A stretch of 64,000 nt of DNA from Mesorhizobium loti (GCF_003148495.1 NZ_QGGH01000001.1:578347-642346), one strand, 5' to 3'. Positions 10,721-20,079 are shown, numbered from the stretch's first letter. Numbers and translations are program-made. The notes: generated by a model from the letters alone, not told the origin.

Positions 10721-10739
10721 GTATCGACCGTTCGTCGGC

Positions 10740-10813
10740 GCCGCTCCCTCACCCTTACCCTCTCCCCGTGAAGAATGGGGAGAGGGTGTCGGCAGGCGGA
10801 TGAGGGCAGCGCC
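10740..10813. repeat. Rhizobial intergenic palindromic repeat
   Basis: Between the ligase and the aldehyde dehydrogenase lies a long imperfect palindrome. Its core is ACCCTCTCCCCGT (10757-10769) and ATGGGGAGAGGGT (10775-10787). An outer arm CGCTCCCTCA pairs with TGAGGGCAGCG. The CCCTCTCCCC/GGGGAGAGGG core is, from general knowledge, a common repeat in Rhizobiales genomes. It may fold in the mRNA and separate expression of the ligase from the two dehydrogenases. Confidence 0.8.
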
Positions 10814-10854
10814 AGGCCATACGATTTTTGTTGTAGAATACGAGGACTTACAAA

Positions 10855-12243
10855 ATGACCGAGACGGTCAAACTCATTACCCCCATCGATGGCTCGATCT
10901 ATGCCGAGCGGCCGATCGCAACAGATCAGGCGGTCAATGCCGCGGTCGAGCGTGCCAAGGCGGCGCAAGAGAAATGGGCGCTGACGCCGATCGTCGAGCG
11001 CGGCAAGTACATGCTCGCGATGCTGGAAGCGCTGGTCGCGATGACCGACGAGATCGTGCCGGAAATCGCCTGGCAGATGGGGCGGCCCGTGCGTTATGGC
11101 GGCGAATTCGGCGGCGTCAAGGAACGCACCAACTACATGGTCGAGATCGCCGAGCAGGCGCTCAAGTCGGTGCCGGCCTCCAACCCGAAGGACGGGTTCC
11201 GCCGCTATGTGAAGAAGGATCCGCTTGGCGTGGTCATGGTGATCGCACCGTGGAATTATCCTTACCTCACCGCCGTCAACACCATCGTGCCGGCGCTGAT
11301 GGCCGGCAACACTGTCATCCTCAAGCATGCGGCGCAGACGCTGCTGGTCGGCGAGCGCTTCCAGCAGGCTTTCGACGAGGTCGGCCTGCCCAAGGGCGTG
11401 TTCCAGAATGTCGTGCTCAACCATGCGCAGACCGAAAGGCTGCTCGGCTCGGGCAAGATCGACCATGTCAATTTTACCGGCTCGGTCGGCGGCGGCCGCG
11501 CAATCGAAAAGGCGGCGGCCGGCACCTTCATGACGCTCGGGCTCGAGCTTGGCGGCAAGGATCCGGCATATGTGCTGCCTGACGCCAAGATGGACCATGC
11601 CGTCGCCAATCTGGTCGACGGCGCCTTCTACAATTCCGGCCAGTGCTGCTGCGGCATCGAACGCGTCTATGTGCACGAAAAGGTCTATGACGAATTCGTC
11701 GAGGGCTTTATCGCCGAGACGAAAAACTATGTCGTCGGCAATCCGCTCGATCAGGCGACGACGATGGGACCGATGGCGCAGGCTCGTTTCGCCGACCTGA
11801 TCCGCGAACAGAAGGCCGAGGCACTGCGCAAGGGTGCCAAGGCGCACATCAACATGAAGGTGGCTAACGACAAGGCCGGTTCGCCCTATCTGGCACCGGA
11901 AGTGCTGACGGATGTCGATCATCAGATGAGCGTCATGCGCGAGGAAAGCTTTGGCCCGATCGTCGGCATCATGAAGGTGCGCAACGACGAAGAGGCGATC
12001 GCGCTGATGAACGACAGCCCCTACGGCCTGACCGCCTCGATCTGGACGCGCGATACCGAGCATGCGGTGGCGATCGGCAACCGCGTCGAGACCGGCACGG
12101 TGTTCATGAACCGCTGCGACTATCTCGATCCGGCCCTGGTCTGGACCGGCGTCAAGGACACCGGCAAGGGCGCGGGCTTGTCGGCCATCGGCTATGACAA
12201 TCTGACCAGGCCGAAATCATTCCATCTGCGCGAAGCCATCTGA
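10855..12243 (+). CDS. NAD(P)-dependent aldehyde dehydrogenase
   Basis: A 462-residue aldehyde dehydrogenase with the coenzyme-binding FTGSVGGGRAIEKAAAG, the general-base glutamate in LGLELGGKDPAYV and the catalytic cysteine in NSGQCCCGIERVYV; the GQCCC run of three cysteines is unusual. ESFGPIVGIMKV lies near the end. It is 17 bases before the iron alcohol dehydrogenase and shares the strand of the ligase. In the proposed pathway it would oxidise a gamma-glutamyl-aminoaldehyde to the acid, a role like PuuC. It could equally serve free aminoaldehydes. Confidence 0.9.
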   Translation: MTETVKLITPIDGSIYAERPIATDQAVNAAVERAKAAQEKWALTPIVERGKYMLAMLEALVAMTDEIVPEIAWQMGRPVRYGGEFGGVKERTNYMVEIAEQALKSVPASNPKDGFRRYVKKDPLGVVMVIAPWNYPYLTAVNTIVPALMAGNTVILKHAAQTLLVGERFQQAFDEVGLPKGVFQNVVLNHAQTERLLGSGKIDHVNFTGSVGGGRAIEKAAAGTFMTLGLELGGKDPAYVLPDAKMDHAVANLVDGAFYNSGQCCCGIERVYVHEKVYDEFVEGFIAETKNYVVGNPLDQATTMGPMAQARFADLIREQKAEALRKGAKAHINMKVANDKAGSPYLAPEVLTDVDHQMSVMREESFGPIVGIMKVRNDEEAIALMNDSPYGLTASIWTRDTEHAVAIGNRVETGTVFMNRCDYLDPALVWTGVKDTGKGAGLSAIGYDNLTRPKSFHLREAI

Positions 12244-12260
12244 TTTATTGAAAGACAAAA

Positions 12261-13433
12261 ATGTCCAAGCTGATCTCCAAATGGAACTACCCCACCACCG
12301 TCCGCTTCGGCGCCGGGCGCATCAAGGAATTGCCTGAGGTGTTGGCGGCCACCGGTATCAAGCGGCCGCTGTTCGTCACCGATCCGGGCTTGGCGAAACT
12401 GCCGGTCGTCGCCTCGACACTGAAGATCCTCGACGATGCCAAGGTCCCCTACGGCGTCTTCTCCGAGGTCAGGCCGAACCCGGTCGAGTCCAACCTGACC
12501 GCCGGCATCGCCGTGTTCAAGAAGGGCAAGCATGACGGCGTCATCGCCTTCGGCGGCGGCTCGGCGCTCGATCTCGGCAAGCTGATCGCCTTCCAGGCCG
12601 GGCAGACGCGGCCGGTGTGGGACTTCGAGGATGTCGACGACTGGTGGACGCGCGCCAATTCCGATGCCATCGCGCCGATCATCGCCGTGCCGACCACTGC
12701 CGGCACCGGATCGGAGGTTGGCCGCGCCGGCGTCATCACCAATGAGGCGACGCACACCAAGAAGGTCATCTTCCATCCCAAATTGTTGCCGGCCATCGTC
12801 ATCGCCGATCCGGAACTGTCGGTCGGCATGCCCGGCTTCATCACCGCCGGCACCGGCATGGATGCGCTCGCCCACTGTCTCGAAGCCTATTGCGCGCTGG
12901 GCTACCATCCGATGGCCGACGGCATCGCCGTCGAAGGTGTGAGGCTGGTCTTCGAGAACCTGCCGAAGGCCTATGCCAACGGCAAGGATCTCGTCGCGCG
13001 CGCCCATATGATGAGTGCCGCCGCGATGGGCGCCGCCGCCTTCCAGAAGGGGCTCGGCGCGATCCACTCGCTGTCGCATCCGGTCGGTGCGCTCTACGAC
13101 ACCCATCACGGCATGACCAATGCGGTGTTCATGCCTTATGTGCTGGCCTTCAACCGGGACTCCATCGAGGAGCGTATTGGCCGGCTCGCAGCCTATTGCG
13201 GCATCAAGGGCGGCTTCGACGGCTTCGCCAAGGCGATCATCAAGCTGCGCAAGGAATTGAAGGTGCCGCATGCGCTGCCGGGCCTGATCAAGGGGCTCGA
13301 CATGGACAAGAAGCGCAAGGCGCTGATCGCCGACATGGCGGTGGTCGATCCGACCGCCGGCGGCAACCCGGTCAAGCTGACCAAGAAGGCGGCGCTGACC
13401 ATGCTCGAAAACGCCATCGCCGGCACTGTTTGA
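12261..13433 (+). CDS. Iron-containing (group III) alcohol dehydrogenase
   Basis: A 390-residue group III alcohol dehydrogenase. The nucleotide-binding GGGSALDLGK and PTTAGTGSEVGRAGVI are present, as are the iron ligands expected in MDALAHCLEAY, AIHSLSHPVGALYDTHHGMTN and the preceding acidic residue. It sits 17 bases after the aldehyde dehydrogenase, so the two dehydrogenases are probably co-expressed and act in series, alcohol to aldehyde to acid. Its presence marks the locus as different from the classical putrescine (Puu) operon, which uses an amine oxidase (PuuB) at this step. It suggests an amino alcohol as substrate. Confidence 0.92.
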   Translation: MSKLISKWNYPTTVRFGAGRIKELPEVLAATGIKRPLFVTDPGLAKLPVVASTLKILDDAKVPYGVFSEVRPNPVESNLTAGIAVFKKGKHDGVIAFGGGSALDLGKLIAFQAGQTRPVWDFEDVDDWWTRANSDAIAPIIAVPTTAGTGSEVGRAGVITNEATHTKKVIFHPKLLPAIVIADPELSVGMPGFITAGTGMDALAHCLEAYCALGYHPMADGIAVEGVRLVFENLPKAYANGKDLVARAHMMSAAAMGAAAFQKGLGAIHSLSHPVGALYDTHHGMTNAVFMPYVLAFNRDSIEERIGRLAAYCGIKGGFDGFAKAIIKLRKELKVPHALPGLIKGLDMDKKRKALIADMAVVDPTAGGNPVKLTKKAALTMLENAIAGTV

Positions 13434-13434
13434 G

Positions 13435-13464
13435 ACGGCTTCTTACGGCTTCTTACGGCTTCTT
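13435..13464. repeat. Three tandem copies of a 10-bp unit
   Basis: Immediately after the alcohol dehydrogenase stop, the unit ACGGCTTCTT occurs three times without a break (13435-13444, 13445-13454, 13455-13464). It is most simply a small slippage repeat. The rest of the gap up to 13697 is AT-richer, with a GTTAA/TTAAC inverted pair at 13575-13590, and should carry the promoter of the following ABC operon. Confidence 0.9.
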
Positions 13465-13697
13465 ATCGCTGAAAATTGATCTGGAAAATCAAGGCAAACC
13501 AAGGGGGGAAGGATGAAAGATATGGCAGAAACTAATTAGCCGGAAAATTAAGTGATGGCTAATTGCTACAGTCGGTTAAAAAGAGTTAACTTTTCATGCT
13601 GCCGGCGACTGGTTTCACAAAGCTTTCATCTGGCTGTCACATGAAAACGATACCGCATCGCAGGCGTCCAACGGCGTCAGTTCAACGGAGAGAACAC

Positions 13698-14804
13698 ATG
13701 TTCAAATTCACGGGGAAAGTGCTTTCCCTTTCGGCCGCGACCCTGATGGTGTCGTCGGTGATTTCGTCCGCGGCTTCGCTGGACGATCTCGTCAAGGCCG
13801 CCAAGGCGGAAGGCCAGCTCACCACCATCGCGCTGCCGCATGACTGGTGCGGCTACGGCGACGTTATCGCCGGCTTCAAGGCGAAATATCCGGAAATCAC
13901 CATCAACGAGCTCAACCCCGATGCCGGCTCCGGCGACGAGGTCGAGGCGATCAAGGCCAACAAGGACAACAAGGGCCCGCAGGCGCCTGACGTCATCGAC
14001 GTCGGCCTGTCCTTCGGCCCGACCGCCAAGGCCGATGGCCTGTTGATGCCTTACAAGGTTTCTACCTGGGACTCGATCCCGGACAGCGCCAAGGATGCCG
14101 ATGGCGCCTGGTACGGCGACTATTACGGCGTTCTGTCGTTCATGGTGAACAAGGACCTGATCAAGGAATCGCCGAAGGACTGGGCTGACCTCTTGAAGCC
14201 GGAATTCGCCAACACGGTAGCCGTCGCCGGTGACCCGCGCGCTTCGAACCAGGCCATCCAGGCGGTGTATGCCGCCGGTCTGTCGTCGGGCGCCGCCGCT
14301 GGCGAAGCCGCCGGCACCGCTGGCCTCGACTTCTTCAAGAAGCTCAACGCCGCCGGCAACTTCGTTCCGGTCGTCGGCAAGCCCGCAACGCTCGCCCAGG
14401 GCCAGACCCCGATCCTGATCAACTGGGACTACAATGCGCTTGCTGGCCGCGACACGCTGAAGGGCAACCCGCCCGTCGATGTCGTCGTGCCGAAGACCGG
14501 CGTTGTCGCCGGTGTCTATGTGCAGGCGATCAGCGCCTTTGCGCCGCACCCGAATGCAGCCAAGCTCTGGATGGAATACCTCTATTCCGACGAAGGCCAG
14601 ATCGGCTGGCTGAAGGGCTATTGCCACCCGATCCGCTTCAACGATCTCGCCAAGAACGGCAAGATTCCGGCGGACGTGCTGGCCAAGCTGCCGCCGGCGG
14701 AATCCTATGCCTCGGCCGCGTTCCCGACGCTCGACGAGCAGGGCAAGGCCAAGGAAGCCATCTCCAAGAACTGGGATGCCGTTGTCGGCGCCAACGTCAA
14801 GTAG
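13698..14804 (+). CDS. ABC transporter periplasmic substrate-binding protein (PotD/AfuA type)
   Basis: A 368-residue binding protein with a cleavable signal peptide (MFKFTGKVLSLSAATLMVSS, likely cut after VISSAAS). The start at 13698 is set by GGAGAG five to ten bases upstream; the frame extends to 13596 but without a ribosome site. The fold is the type-2 solute-binding family used for polyamines, iron and 2-aminoethylphosphonate (PHDWCGYGDVIAGFK, LMPYKVSTWDSIPD, YCHPIRFNDLAK). It is the first gene of a binding protein, two permeases and ATPase operon. Its position after an amine-degradation locus hints at a nitrogenous cation, but the ligand is not certain. Confidence 0.9.
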   Translation: MFKFTGKVLSLSAATLMVSSVISSAASLDDLVKAAKAEGQLTTIALPHDWCGYGDVIAGFKAKYPEITINELNPDAGSGDEVEAIKANKDNKGPQAPDVIDVGLSFGPTAKADGLLMPYKVSTWDSIPDSAKDADGAWYGDYYGVLSFMVNKDLIKESPKDWADLLKPEFANTVAVAGDPRASNQAIQAVYAAGLSSGAAAGEAAGTAGLDFFKKLNAAGNFVPVVGKPATLAQGQTPILINWDYNALAGRDTLKGNPPVDVVVPKTGVVAGVYVQAISAFAPHPNAAKLWMEYLYSDEGQIGWLKGYCHPIRFNDLAKNGKIPADVLAKLPPAESYASAAFPTLDEQGKAKEAISKNWDAVVGANVK

Positions 14805-14816
14805 ATTTGAAATCCA

Positions 14817-14840
14817 CCGGGCGGTCGCGAGGCCGCCCGG
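14817..14840 (+). promoter_or_regulatory. Intercistronic hairpin after the binding-protein gene
   Basis: An 8-bp perfect stem, CCGGGCGG (14817-14824) with CCGCCCGG (14833-14840), lies between the binding-protein stop and the first permease. There is no T run. Such hairpins usually protect the upstream mRNA 3' end and so give more binding protein than permease. Confidence 0.7.
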
Positions 14841-14867
14841 CCTTCCCTCGAAGACGGTAGCCGGCGC

Positions 14868-15785
14868 ATGACCGATCTCTCGCTTTCAAATCAGACATTT
14901 GCCACCAAGCCCGCGCCGCCCAATGCGGCGACCACTTTTCGCCTGCCGACGCAATGGATCGGCGTGGCGCCCTTCTTCATCTTCGCCCTGATGTTCCTGA
15001 TCCTGCCCACGATCTATCTCGTGTTCGGAGCTTTTCAGCGCAGTGACGGTCAGTTTACTCTGGACAACATCCTGCAGCTGGTCAGCGATCCGTCGATCAG
15101 CAGTTCCTACTGGGTTTCGATCAAGATCAGTTTCTGGTCGGCCATCATCGGCGCCTTTGCCGGGCTTGCCATAGCCATCGCCATTGTGCGCGGCGGGCTT
15201 CCAAGCTGGACGCGCTCCGCGACCCTGACTTTTTCGGGCGTCGCTTCGAATTTCGCCGGCTTGCCGCTCGCCTTCGCGTTCCTGGCAACGCTTGGCCGTG
15301 TCGGTATCGTCACAACGCTCCTGCGTGACGTTCTCAACATCAACATCTACGCGATGGGCTTCAATTTCCTCACCACATCGGGGCTGATCGCGGTCTATCT
15401 GTTCTTCCAGATCCCGCTGATGGTGGTGATCATCGTGCCGGCAATCGACGGCATCAAGAAGGAATGGGGCGAGGCTGCCTCCACGCTCGGAGCCACTCAA
15501 TGGCAATATTGGCGCATGGTGGTCATACCGGTCCTTTGGCCAAGCTTCCTCGGCACCGTCATCCTTCTGTTTGCCAATGCCTTCGGCGCCATCGCCACCG
15601 CCTATGCGTTTGCCGGCCCGGCGCTTAATATCGTTCCGATCAAGCTCTACTCGCAGATCAATGGCGACGTGCTGCACAACCCGCAACTCGGCTATGCCAT
15701 CGCCTTCGGCATGATCGTCATCACCGGGCTTGCCAATGTCTTCTACATCTGGTTCCGGACTCGCTCGGAGAGGTGGCTGAAATGA
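14868..15785 (+). CDS. ABC transporter permease (PotB-like)
   Basis: A 305-residue inner-membrane permease with about six helices and the MetI-type cytoplasmic loop (EWGEAASTLGATQWQYWRMVVIP) that docks on the ATPase. Its N-terminal helix starts near residue 32 (PFFIFALMFLILPTIYLVF) after a polar leader. The stop overlaps the next permease start as ATGA, so the two are coupled. It forms the channel together with the next protein. Confidence 0.92.
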   Translation: MTDLSLSNQTFATKPAPPNAATTFRLPTQWIGVAPFFIFALMFLILPTIYLVFGAFQRSDGQFTLDNILQLVSDPSISSSYWVSIKISFWSAIIGAFAGLAIAIAIVRGGLPSWTRSATLTFSGVASNFAGLPLAFAFLATLGRVGIVTTLLRDVLNINIYAMGFNFLTTSGLIAVYLFFQIPLMVVIIVPAIDGIKKEWGEAASTLGATQWQYWRMVVIPVLWPSFLGTVILLFANAFGAIATAYAFAGPALNIVPIKLYSQINGDVLHNPQLGYAIAFGMIVITGLANVFYIWFRTRSERWLK

Positions 15786-16573
15786 AGTCGGGAAAATTCT
15801 GGGCCTGGGTCGTCTTCATCGTCGGTGCGGCTTATTTCTTCATTCCGTTGCTCGCAACGGTCGAGTTCTCGCTGCGCATGCGGCGTGGCGTCCATTCCTT
15901 CGACGCCTATCAGATCGTGCTGGGCGACGCGCGCTTCCAGTCGACCTTCCTGTATTCGGTGGTGGCGGCCGTCTTCACCATCATCCTCGGTGTGCTGATC
16001 GTGGTGCCGGCGGCGTACTGGATCCGGCTGCGTCTGCCGCAGCTCAGGCCAATCGTCGAATTCATCACGCTTTTGCCGCTGGTCATTCCGGCTATCGTCA
16101 TCGTCTTCGGCTATATCAGAATGTATGGCTCGAATTCGCCGCTGCCGTTCCTGGGCAGCAATCTGGGTGCGAATGCCTTGTTGGTGATCGGCTATGCGAC
16201 GCTGGCTTTGCCTTACATGTATCGTGCCGTTGATACCGGGCTGCGCACCATCGACGTGCGGACGTTGACGGAAGCGGCGCAGATCCTGGGCGCCGGCTGG
16301 GGTACTATCATTGGCCGCGTCATCCTGCCCAATGTGCTGATTGCCGTCCTGTCTGGCGCATTCCTTACCTTTGCCATCGTCATCGGTGAGTTCACCATGG
16401 CGAGCCTGCTCAATCGCCCGGCCTTTGGTCCATACCTGCAGAACATCGGTGCCAACCGCGCCTATGAACCGGCAGCCCTTGCCATCATCGCCTTCGCCAT
16501 TACCTGGGGCTGCATGTCGCTCATCCAGATCTTGTCTCGCTTCGCGCCGAAATCGGCGAACCGTCCAAATTGA
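15782..16573 (+). CDS. ABC transporter permease (PotC-like)
   Basis: A 263-residue second permease of the same importer, with six helices and the EAA loop (TLTEAAQILGAGWGTIIGRVILP). The ATG at 15782 overlaps the preceding stop; the frame is open to 15773, but that start would lie in the coupling overlap without benefit. It is followed after 30 bases by the ATPase gene. Confidence 0.92.
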   Translation: MKSGKFWAWVVFIVGAAYFFIPLLATVEFSLRMRRGVHSFDAYQIVLGDARFQSTFLYSVVAAVFTIILGVLIVVPAAYWIRLRLPQLRPIVEFITLLPLVIPAIVIVFGYIRMYGSNSPLPFLGSNLGANALLVIGYATLALPYMYRAVDTGLRTIDVRTLTEAAQILGAGWGTIIGRVILPNVLIAVLSGAFLTFAIVIGEFTMASLLNRPAFGPYLQNIGANRAYEPAALAIIAFAITWGCMSLIQILSRFAPKSANRPN

Positions 16574-16603
16574 TCGAAAAGCACTGACCTGAGAGAAAAA
16601 GCC

Positions 16604-17668
16604 ATGGCCGAGCCATTCCTGTCCATCCAGCATGTGCGAAAATCCTACGGTTCCAACACCGTGGTCCAGGATTTCAGTCTAGACGTCGAGCCGGGCGAGT
16701 TCGTCTCGTTCCTTGGGCCGTCCGGTTGCGGCAAGACAACGGTGCTGCGCATGGTCGCCGGCTTCGAGGAGCCGTCGGCCGGCAAGATCGTCGTCGCCGG
16801 CAAGGACATTACGAGGTTGAAGCCCAACCAGCGCAATGTCGGTATGGTGTTCCAGGCCTATGCGCTGTTCCCAAACCTGACCGTGGCACAGAACATTGCC
16901 TTCGGGCTGAAGGTGGCCGGCATGTCGAAAGCCGACGCCGACAAGCGCGTCGCCGAGATGCTCGACATGATCAAGCTGCCGCAGATGGCTGATCGTTATC
17001 CCTACCAGCTTTCGGGTGGCCAGCAGCAGCGCATCGCGCTGGCGCGCGCCATCGCGCCGAAGCCGAAGCTGCTGCTGCTCGACGAACCGCTGTCGGCGCT
17101 CGACGCCAAGGTGCGCGTGTCGCTGCGCGAGGAAATCCGCTCGATCCAGAAGAAGCTCGGCATCACCACCATCTTTGTCACGCACGACCAGGAGGAGGCG
17201 CTGTCGATCTCCGACCGCATCGCCGTCATGTATGGCGGCAAGGCCGAGCAGGTCGGCACGCCGTTCGAGATATACAACCGCCCGGCAACCAAGTTCGTCG
17301 CCAATTTCGTCGGCACGCTGAACGTGCTCGAAGGCACTGTCACCGACGCTGCGGCAGGCACGGTGCGGGTCAATTCCGAACAGGTTTCGCTCAAGGGCAA
17401 GCTCAATGGCTCCAAGTCGGGCGACACGCTGTCGCTGGCGTTGCGTCCGGAAGCGATTTCGCTCGGCCGCCAGCCCGGTCGCGACTCCAGCCTGTCGGGA
17501 GAAATCTCCGAAGTGCATTTCCTCGGCTCGGTGATCCGGGTTCGTGTCGGTATCGGTGGCAACACGGTCTCGCTCGACACCTTCAACAGCCCGGCAACGC
17601 CGCCGCCTGCGGTCGGTGAGAAGGCCGAGATCTCGTTCTCGTCGAGCGATATGCTGGTGCTGCACTAG
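16604..17668 (+). CDS. ABC transporter ATP-binding protein (PotA-like)
   Basis: A 354-residue ATPase with Walker A GPSGCGKTTVL, signature LSGGQQQRIALARAI, Walker B LLLLDEPLSALD and switch FVTHDQEEAL. A C-terminal TOBE domain follows (about residues 275-354). It ends the importer operon and faces the GST gene convergently across 17 bases. The arrangement of binding protein, two permeases and a single ATPase acting as a homodimer is the standard one for polyamine or iron-type importers. Confidence 0.94.
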   Translation: MAEPFLSIQHVRKSYGSNTVVQDFSLDVEPGEFVSFLGPSGCGKTTVLRMVAGFEEPSAGKIVVAGKDITRLKPNQRNVGMVFQAYALFPNLTVAQNIAFGLKVAGMSKADADKRVAEMLDMIKLPQMADRYPYQLSGGQQQRIALARAIAPKPKLLLLDEPLSALDAKVRVSLREEIRSIQKKLGITTIFVTHDQEEALSISDRIAVMYGGKAEQVGTPFEIYNRPATKFVANFVGTLNVLEGTVTDAAAGTVRVNSEQVSLKGKLNGSKSGDTLSLALRPEAISLGRQPGRDSSLSGEISEVHFLGSVIRVRVGIGGNTVSLDTFNSPATPPPAVGEKAEISFSSSDMLVLH

Positions 17669-17685
17669 GCTGCGCCAGCGCTTGC

Positions 17686-18312
17686 CTAGGCGGGCGCGAT
17701 GAACGGTTGTGAGACCGTTTGAAAGACAGGCAGTGCTTCCATTCGCTCGGCATGTGCGCCGAGCGCTGGGAAGTCAGCCGGCGAAACCAGCCCTGGATGC
17801 GCCTCGCCGATGAAGCGAAACACCGCGGCAACTGCGATATCGGCGTGACCGATGCGGTCGCCGAACCAGTAGAGCGTCGACCTTTCCTTGAGATCGGCTT
17901 CCAGCACGGCAAGGACAGTCTCTATCTGTGTGCGGCAGCGCCCAGCCCAGAGGTCGGAGACCTTCTCGTGCAATCGCATCTCGTAGAACAGGCTGACCGC
18001 CTTGTCGCCGAGCCCGGTGGCCAGGGCCGAGACCTTCAACGCCTGATGGCGGGCCGGTTCGGTCGTCGGAAACATCCGTCGGTCGACTGGGACGAGGCTG
18101 TCGAGATAGTCGAGCATCAAATGGCTTTCGATCAGCACTTCGCCATTGTCGAGCACCAGCGTCGGCACCCGCGTCAATGGATTGTAAGACCGGATCTTGT
18201 CGGCATCGCCGAAGGCCGACCAGGGATGATGCTCGTAGGATATCCCGTAGAGCGTCAGCGCGATGCCGACGCGGCGAACGAAGGGGGAGTCATATTGGCC
18301 GATGAGGATCAT
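17686..18312 (-). CDS. Glutathione S-transferase family protein
   Basis: A 208-residue cytosolic GST with an N-terminal thioredoxin-like domain (IGQYDSPFVRRVGIALTL; RVPTLVLDNGEVLIES with the cis-proline) and an all-helical C-terminal domain from about residue 87 (GDRIGHADIAVAAVF). The serine in DSPF takes the position of the catalytic Ser/Cys of bacterial GSTs. It stands alone between two plus-strand units. The substrate is unknown. Confidence 0.9.
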   Translation of the reverse strand: MILIGQYDSPFVRRVGIALTLYGISYEHHPWSAFGDADKIRSYNPLTRVPTLVLDNGEVLIESHLMLDYLDSLVPVDRRMFPTTEPARHQALKVSALATGLGDKAVSLFYEMRLHEKVSDLWAGRCRTQIETVLAVLEADLKERSTLYWFGDRIGHADIAVAAVFRFIGEAHPGLVSPADFPALGAHAERMEALPVFQTVSQPFIAPA

Positions 18313-18437
18313 ATCGGTCTTTTACGGCAGGAGGCGGTTAGAGGCCTACAGCCAGAGGGCTTGAGTTTGATGGCCAATCGACCGCATCCTGCTGGTATAT
18401 CTGCGCCGGCAGTCCCGTCTCACTGAAGTAACAGCCC

Positions 18438-19991
18438 ATGGCTCTTTTCGAACTCACCCTTGTCCTGCTTTTGACTGCCGTTGCATTGACGGCGTTATCG
18501 CGACGGTTGGAGATTCCCTATCCGTCCCTACTGGCTTTGGCCGGGGTCGGGATTGCCTTCGTGCCGGGTGCGCCAATGATCGAGATCGATCCGGAACTGG
18601 CGCTTGCCCTGTTCATCGCTCCGGTGCTTCTCGACGCCGCCTATGACACCTCATTGCGCGACCTGAAGCGCTACCGGCTATCGCTGGCTCTGCTGGCGCT
18701 TGGCGCTGTCGTCTTCACCACCGCGGTCGTTGCCTTCGTCGGCTGGAAGATGGCCGGGCTGCCGATCGCCGCGGCGATCGCGCTCGGCGCCATCGTAGCA
18801 CCTCCGGATGCGGTGGCGGCATCTGCCGTGCTCGGACAATTCAAGGTGCCGCACCGCATCACCGCAATCCTGCAGGGCGAGAGCCTGCTCAACGATGCCA
18901 CGGCACTGCTGATCTACCGGCTGGCGGTTTCGGCAGCGCTCGGCTCGATTATGCTGAGCAACGCCATTCCGACGATCTTGCTATCAACGATAGGCAGCCT
19001 CGTCGCGGGTTATCTGCTTGGCCGCTTCTCGCTCATGACGCTCACCCGGATCGAGGATGCGGCGAGCAGCACGGTGGTGCAATTCGCCGGAACTTTCGGG
19101 GTCTGGATCCTCGCTGACAGGCTCGGTCTTTCGGCCATCATCACCATCGTCGTCTACGCGATGACCATCGCGCGCAGGGCGCCGCGCCGCATGTCGGCGA
19201 GACGCCGCGTCAGCACCTATTCTGTCTGGGAGTCGGCGGTGTTTGTGCTCAATGTTCTGGCTTTCGTGCTGATGGGCCTGCAGGCGCGGTCGATCGTCGG
19301 CCGGCTCTCCGGCGACGGACAGGGCGAAGCATTTCTCTTCGCCGCAACGGTGCTGGCCGTCGTCATCGTGGCGCGCCTCGTCTGGGTGGCGAGTTATGTT
19401 GCGATCATACGATGGTTTGCCCGCTTCCGCAGCGAAGAAACAAGGCGAGATGTGCCGACGTTTGGCGGCGCGGTGCTCGTTGGTTGGTGCGGCATGCGGG
19501 GGCTGGTGACGCTGGTGGTGGCGATTGCCCTGCCGGCCAATTTTCCCGGCCGTGATCCGATTGTGCTTGCCGCCTTCGCAGTGGTTCTGGGCACCCTGGT
19601 GCTGCAAGGCATGAGCCTGAAGCCTTTGCTGCGGATACTCAACTTCGACCCGGACAGAACCGTCGACAACGAAGTGGCGCAGGCGCGCGTTGCCATCATG
19701 CAGGCCGCACTCGACGTGTTGAGCCGCAAGACATCGGCCGCGGCCGCCGTTGTGCGCGAGCAATACGAGGCTCAGCGCCTGATTGCGGAAAACCCGGAGG
19801 ACGCACAGGCCGCGACCGAATACGATCGGCTGCGCCTTTATGCCATCAACCGCCAGCGCGACACGCTGGAGGAATTGCGCCGTAACGGTACGATCGGTGA
19901 CGAGGCCTACCATCGGCTTGAAGAGGAAATCGACTGGTCGGAACTGGCGGCATCGCCGGCTGGAAGTTTCCAGCCACTGACGACGACCTGA
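18438..19991 (+). CDS. CPA1-family Na+/H+ antiporter
   Basis: A 517-residue protein with about 12 helices in its first 410 residues and a charged cytoplasmic tail. CPA1 motifs are clear: ALGAIVAPPDAVAASAVL, LQGESLLNDATALLIY and VGWCGMRGLVTLVVAIALP. The tail (VDNEVAQARVAIMQAAL through RLEEEIDWSEL) is helical and may sense pH or ion state. It exchanges cytoplasmic Na+ or K+ for protons across the inner membrane. It is monocistronic. Confidence 0.93.
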   Translation: MALFELTLVLLLTAVALTALSRRLEIPYPSLLALAGVGIAFVPGAPMIEIDPELALALFIAPVLLDAAYDTSLRDLKRYRLSLALLALGAVVFTTAVVAFVGWKMAGLPIAAAIALGAIVAPPDAVAASAVLGQFKVPHRITAILQGESLLNDATALLIYRLAVSAALGSIMLSNAIPTILLSTIGSLVAGYLLGRFSLMTLTRIEDAASSTVVQFAGTFGVWILADRLGLSAIITIVVYAMTIARRAPRRMSARRRVSTYSVWESAVFVLNVLAFVLMGLQARSIVGRLSGDGQGEAFLFAATVLAVVIVARLVWVASYVAIIRWFARFRSEETRRDVPTFGGAVLVGWCGMRGLVTLVVAIALPANFPGRDPIVLAAFAVVLGTLVLQGMSLKPLLRILNFDPDRTVDNEVAQARVAIMQAALDVLSRKTSAAAAVVREQYEAQRLIAENPEDAQAATEYDRLRLYAINRQRDTLEELRRNGTIGDEAYHRLEEEIDWSELAASPAGSFQPLTTT

Positions 19992-20079
19992 CCGCTGGCC
20001 CAGCCCCGTCGCTCGCTCGGCACATTGCAACGCTAGCGCCGAACGGCTACTGCCATCACAAAATTGAGCCGGATAAGCA

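Noticed and set aside
13435..13464. A CRISPR-like repeat
   Set aside because: The units are adjacent with no spacers, are only 10 bases long, and no cas gene is present.
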